Of a DNA stretch of 8,872 bases, positions 6,188 to 8,872 are shown one piece after another (the stretch's first letter is position 1; each line of letters starts with the position of its first letter). The stretch covers positions 1-8,872 of the forward strand of contig URSW01000056.1 of the NCBI GenBank assembly GCA_900550625.1, given 5' to 3'. The notes below the pieces were generated by a model that saw nothing but the letters and a program-made list of their open reading frames with translations, was not told where the DNA came from and searched no databases. The DNA comes from an uncultured Eubacteriales bacterium (lineage in GTDB: Bacteria; Bacillota; Clostridia; Oscillospirales; CAG-272). The translations under genes were made by a program, and so were the position numbers.

Positions 6188-6469
6188 TTACGGTTCTAAT
6201 TCCGTTGTCGGCTCATTCACTTACATCATCAGGCGAGCTGCCAATCAAAAACCGATTGTGAATGCTTGCAGTTCGTGTCTATCCGAAACCTGTGCATCCG
6301 CTTTTTAAAACTGTTCGAGCAGAGCCTTTTACTCTTATGTGAGAGCGGGTCTGAGTTCTGTTTCGAACCACACAACGGTTTCAATCAACTCACATTTGTC
6401 TGTTCCGTTTGATACGGTGTGTTCGTGCGGATCAATGTTGCCGTAATGCAGATTTTCAAGCGTGTTCAC
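6188..6469 (-). pseudogene. DUF6809-like small protein gene broken by five in-frame stops
   Basis: Reading from a GTG at 6469 (AAAGGAG at 6478-6484, 8 nt upstream), the frame runs 93 codons with no frameshift and matches a small Firmicutes family I recognise as DUF6809. It has an N-terminal NTLENLHYGNIDPHE, a central helix ending ELRPALT, then x-E-x-K-ALLEQF and a C-terminal AFTIGF-x-LAARLMM-x-V. The x positions are stop codons: TAA at codons 45, 47, 55 and 83 and TGA at codon 75. The family usually has Glu, Gln, Lys/Gln, Arg/Lys and Glu at such places, so each stop is one substitution away from a plausible residue. The final TAA is at 6188-6190, giving the normal family length. Only a 44-residue N-terminal fragment can be made (stop at 6335-6337). 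The function of the family is unknown to me. Confidence 0.75.
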
Positions 6470-6532
6470 GGTTTTCACTCCTTTCCAAGCCAAACACCAT
6501 ATCACAGTCGGTGCGGCAAGTCCGGCACTTTT

Positions 6533-6569
6533 CAAAATAAAAAAGCGGCTACCGTTTCCGATAGCCGCT
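6533..6569 (-). terminator. Intrinsic terminator of the AWFT surface-protein unit
   Basis: AGCGGCTA and TAGCCGCT (6562-6569 with 6544-6551) form an 8-bp stem followed on the minus strand by TTTTTTATTTT. The stem begins 8 nt after the stop of the (PSTE)8 protein gene. Confidence 0.92.
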
Positions 6570-6577
6570 AAACAGTA

Positions 6578-7645
6578 TTATGGATTTGTATGTGTGTCAC
6601 TTAATTCCGTTTTCTCTGTATCCGCAGAGAAGTCTGCATCCTCCGGTGCAGGATTTTGGGATGTGTCGGGGGTTTCGGATTGTGCCGAGGGTTCGGGTGT
6701 GGAGGTCTCACTCTCTGTCGTAGCGCTGCTCGGTGTTGTGGGTGCTTTCGGTGCGGTCGGAGCAGTAGTCTCGGTTGACGGCTCGGTTGACGGCTCGGTT
6801 GACGGTTCGGTTGACGGTTCGGTTGACAACTCGGTTGACGGCTCGGTTGATGGCTCGGTTGATGGCCCGGCGGTCACTCTGCGGTCCGGCGTTTGGGTAT
6901 TGCTCTGCTGTGAGCCGTCGGCAGTGACGGTGATAACATCTCCGCCCTGAATTGTGGCTGTGCCGGAGTAACATCCCCACTGTGGGGTGATGGTCAGTTT
7001 GCTGTCCGCATCGGCGTTTACCGTAAAGCGCAAGCTGTCGGAGGTGAGCTGGTCGGTATAGTGGTCAACATCGGCAAAATTGATTTTGCAGTACCCGGTG
7101 CCGGCTGTGCCGGAAGGGGTGAGAGTGATAGTATAACTTCCTGCGGTGGTAAAGGTAACCGTGAATGTGCCGCTCTCGGATGCAATTTTTACAGACTCGT
7201 TTTCAGCAGATACATTGACCGAATAGGAGGCAGCTTGAATTGCCGTTGTTCCCGTTGAGGTGCTTGCGGTAAACCAAGCCCAGCTTACACCGCAAAGGCA
7301 GACAGCGCAGATGCAGATAGCAAGCATTGAGGGAGCGAGGATGTGCATAAGACCGTCCGAGCGTTTTTTCTTTGCTGCGTGCTTTGCCCTGTGGAAGAAT
7401 ACAGGATATACCCGCACTGCATTTCGCTCATTTACAAACGGTATAAGGCGGAGGTAAAGGCAGCAGAGCTTTCTGCGCCAATAGCGATATTCGTTGTAGT
7501 CCGCCGCACGGAGCATTTTGGTTAGGAGATACCGCTTCTCCCGTCCGAAACGGATGGCAAACTGTGTGAGTTTTATGACGATCAGCAGAAAGGCAGATAT
7601 GATCAGAACGATCAAGAGCATCGCAACGTCGCTATCGTTGTTCAC
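6578..7645 (-). CDS. Two-helix membrane protein with AWFT (SipW-cognate-like) motif and PSTE-repeat stalk
   Basis: I prefer GTG at 7645 (355 residues) because AAAGGAG (7656-7662) lies 10 nt upstream. An upstream in-frame TTG at 7687 would add 14 residues but lies inside a hairpin. A first hydrophobic helix spans about 7-31. It is followed by a strongly basic segment (about 32-98, expected cytoplasmic), then a second helix (about 99-122) running directly into WAWFTAS (122-128). That motif resembles the junction of TasA/camelysin-type proteins cleaved by SipW signal peptidases. About 130 residues of beta-rich Ser/Thr sequence follow (QAASYSVNVSAENES, FTVTFTTAGSYTITLTPSG), then eight PSTE-type units (261-292) and a Pro/Thr/Glu/Ser-rich tail without LPXTG. 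It is probably the second gene of an operon with the TasA-like gene upstream. The long cytoplasmic N-terminus is unusual for a cleaved export signal. It could be an anchor or assembly partner, but the function is unknown. Confidence 0.85.
   Translation of the reverse strand: MNNDSDVAMLLIVLIISAFLLIVIKLTQFAIRFGREKRYLLTKMLRAADYNEYRYWRRKLCCLYLRLIPFVNERNAVRVYPVFFHRAKHAAKKKRSDGLMHILAPSMLAICICAVCLCGVSWAWFTASTSTGTTAIQAASYSVNVSAENESVKIASESGTFTVTFTTAGSYTITLTPSGTAGTGYCKINFADVDHYTDQLTSDSLRFTVNADADSKLTITPQWGCYSGTATIQGGDVITVTADGSQQSNTQTPDRRVTAGPSTEPSTEPSTELSTEPSTEPSTEPSTEPSTETTAPTAPKAPTTPSSATTESETSTPEPSAQSETPDTSQNPAPEDADFSADTEKTELSDTHTNP
6770..6865 (-). repeat. Eight 12-bp tandem repeats encoding (PSTE)8
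   Basis: Eight head-to-tail 12-bp units, close to CTCGGTTGACGG on the + strand, encode PSTE. The fifth unit from the left is LSTE (GACAA). Units differ by only one to three bases, indicating recent expansion. The period is a multiple of three, so copy-number change lengthens or shortens the stalk without breaking the frame. Confidence 0.97.
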
Positions 7646-7677
7646 AATGATGTATCTCCTTTCGATTGTGTTTGTGT

Positions 7678-7741
7678 GGGCAATCAAAAGGCATAATACA
7701 CAGTTTATGCCCTTTGATTGCCCCTCCGCCCGAAGGCGGAG
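7678..7741 (-). other. Two hairpins between the AWFT genes
   Basis: The larger stem pairs 7678-7696 with 7705-7723 (18 of 19 pairs, one A/C mismatch, 8-nt loop). The smaller pairs CTCCGCC (7724-7730) with GGCGGAG (7735-7741) around CGAA. Neither is followed by a T run on the minus strand, so they are more likely mRNA processing or stability elements, or attenuators, than terminators. The larger one ends 15 nt before the AAAGGAG of the downstream gene, so it may affect relative protein levels. Confidence 0.75.
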
Positions 7742-7768
7742 AGGACTTGATTTCTTTGTGATTTTCAG

Positions 7769-8872
7769 TTAATCGGCAACAACATTGAACCAGTCGCCGT
7801 CTTGTACTACATGGTAGCCTGCAGCAACGACAACTTCGTTGTCTCCAAGGGTCGGATTAGACGGGTCATACTTATAGAAGCTACCGCCCTTAACGGTGAT
7901 CTTCGCATTGGAGCCGTCCTTGCAGTTCAAGGTATTAGCGGGAGTCACTGCCTTGAAGGTACCGCCGTTGATTTCGATCGTAGCATTGCCGAGGGCATAA
8001 ATCAGATCGCATACAGGGTCGTCGGCAGGTACACTGACCTGACGGAAATCACCGCCATTGATGATAACCTTGCTGTCTCCGTCGGCGCAAACAGCCATGG
8101 CTCCGCCGGTAGTGCCGCTCGCATCCCTATTGTACACGGCATATACATCGGCATTGATCGTAAACTGAGCTGTTCTTTCAGCCTGTACTGCGCCATAGCG
8201 TCCGTTTGCCTGCATATTCTCGGTAATTTCGTGGGTTCCGTAAGAGGCGCTTTCAGCCGCCAAAACAGCGGGAGCCTTTTCATCGTAGGTGTTGCCGTAC
8301 GAATCGTATTCAGACACTGCCTGAGTAGCACTGACTCTTATACCGAAGGAAACCTTTGCTGCCCAAGACTTGTTTTTCGGGTTTGCTTCGTTTCCGACTT
8401 CCGTAGGCATATAAAGCACCATTGCATAGACCTTTTCATTGTTGACGGCAAGATCTGCACCGACAACACCGGTATCCCCAATGCTCTTAAGCGTTTTGGC
8501 GCTGTCTTGCACAGCACTGATAGCCGCCGCACGGTCTGCATATGCAGCATCGGCTTCCGCTGCGCCCAACTTCACAAAATTGCTGAGATAATAAAAATCA
8601 CCTGCAACATTCTTTCCTCTATTTTCGTAAAGGTTATAAATGCCGAGTGTATACTTCAATGCAAGATTTCCTGCGTTCTTTACACGAAGATATACAACTT
8701 CCGTACGACCGGGCTCCCACAATGCGCTTTCCTCGAAGAGCTTGGTTGTATCGTTCACCTTTTTCCATTCGGTGAAATCTTTGCTGTACTCTAATTCTAT
8801 ATCAAGATTGCCCGCCTGGATTTTGTTTACCGCCGTACTTGCGGTGTCGGTGAACCACGCAAAGGTGGCGCC
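7769..8872 (-). CDS. TasA/camelysin-like exported protein with GG-F beta-repeat C-terminus (5' end outside window)
   Basis: The visible 367 residues begin inside an export signal, GATFAWFTDTASTAVNKIQA, then GNLDIELEYS. This is the AWFTD...I.AG.L pattern of proteins processed by SipW-type signal peptidases (TasA, camelysin and related families). A TasA-like beta-sandwich follows (EPGRTEVVYLRVKNAGNLALKY at about 54-74, through about 185). The last about 130 residues contain three spaced strands ending in GG-x-F (INGGDF about 271-276, INGGTF about 301-306, VKGGSF about 327-332) and a final GYHVVQDGDWFNVVAD. Such units are common at the ends of Firmicutes surface proteins and may form a beta-solenoid. 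It is predicted extracellular. The frame is open to the window edge, so the apparent internal GTG at 8758 is not the start. The likely partner is the (PSTE)8 protein downstream. No SipW gene is visible. Confidence 0.88.
   Translation of the reverse strand, partial: GATFAWFTDTASTAVNKIQAGNLDIELEYSKDFTEWKKVNDTTKLFEESALWEPGRTEVVYLRVKNAGNLALKYTLGIYNLYENRGKNVAGDFYYLSNFVKLGAAEADAAYADRAAAISAVQDSAKTLKSIGDTGVVGADLAVNNEKVYAMVLYMPTEVGNEANPKNKSWAAKVSFGIRVSATQAVSEYDSYGNTYDEKAPAVLAAESASYGTHEITENMQANGRYGAVQAERTAQFTINADVYAVYNRDASGTTGGAMAVCADGDSKVIINGGDFRQVSVPADDPVCDLIYALGNATIEINGGTFKAVTPANTLNCKDGSNAKITVKGGSFYKYDPSNPTLGDNEVVVAAGYHVVQDGDWFNVVAD

Noticed and set aside
6470..6535. N-terminal extension of the DUF6809-like frame to an ATG at 6535
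   Set aside because: The ribosome binding site AAAGGAG lies inside the extension, and the family match begins at the GTG at 6469.
6770..6865. Possible CRISPR array
   Set aside because: Units are contiguous 12-bp repeats without spacers and are translated as a PSTE stalk.
6462..6980. Other-frame repetitive frames (VDGS and NRAVNR type repeats) across the 12-bp repeats
   Set aside because: A 12-bp repeat is open in several frames. Only the minus frame reading PSTE continues into membrane helices and a good ribosome binding site.
7802..8794. Long + strand open frame (330 codons) opposite the TasA-like gene
   Set aside because: It is antisense to a gene with clear family features, has no ribosome binding site and contains no recognisable domain; it is a by-product of the codon usage of the real gene.

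Overview
The window looks like a low-to-mid GC, monoderm Firmicutes chromosome, most probably a gut-type Clostridia. The signs are the fused phosphonate-degradation enzyme, a sporulator-type 'AWFT' (SipW-cognate/TasA-like) export signal, AGGAG ribosome binding sites with frequent TTG/GTG starts, U-tailed intrinsic terminators and a cobalamin riboswitch. No phage, insertion sequence or CRISPR array is visible. The assignment to a clade is inference.

Layout. Positions 1-185 (+): the 3' end of a tRNA (probably Gly), an elaborate hairpin, a complete tRNA-Cys(GCA) and a terminator. Positions 311-1999 (-): a 526-residue ECF-type sigma factor with a very long C-terminal extension and no visible anti-sigma partner, ending in its own terminator. 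Positions 2000-2385: a divergent regulatory region. Positions 2386-4251 (+): a single-gene unit encoding PhnX fused to PhnW, which carries out both steps from 2-aminoethylphosphonate to acetaldehyde and phosphate, closed by a strong terminator at 4272-4300. Positions 5641 to 4400 (-): a complete B12-controlled transcription unit, made of a near-consensus promoter, a long structured leader, a cobalamin riboswitch whose P1 helix is a perfect 11 bp, an intrinsic terminator, and one secreted or anchored DUF4430 protein. Positions 5642-6187: no supportable gene, but a perfect 19-bp inverted repeat. Positions 6188-6469 (-): a small DUF6809-like gene broken by five in-frame stops with the frame otherwise intact. 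Positions 6578-8872 (-): two consecutive surface-protein genes with the AWFT signal of the TasA/camelysin type. The upstream one is cut by the window edge. The downstream one has an unusual two-helix N-terminus and a (PSTE)8 stalk.

How the parts work together. The PhnXW enzyme is a self-contained phosphonate catabolic module, although its transporter is not here. The DUF4430 unit is predicted to be made when B12 is scarce, which fits a role in corrinoid capture. The two AWFT proteins are probably co-exported by a SipW-type signal peptidase encoded outside the window and may form a surface structure. The points most worth a second look are the solitary riboswitch-DUF4430 unit, the AWFT protein pair, the nonsense-only DUF6809 pseudogene and the lone sigma factor.
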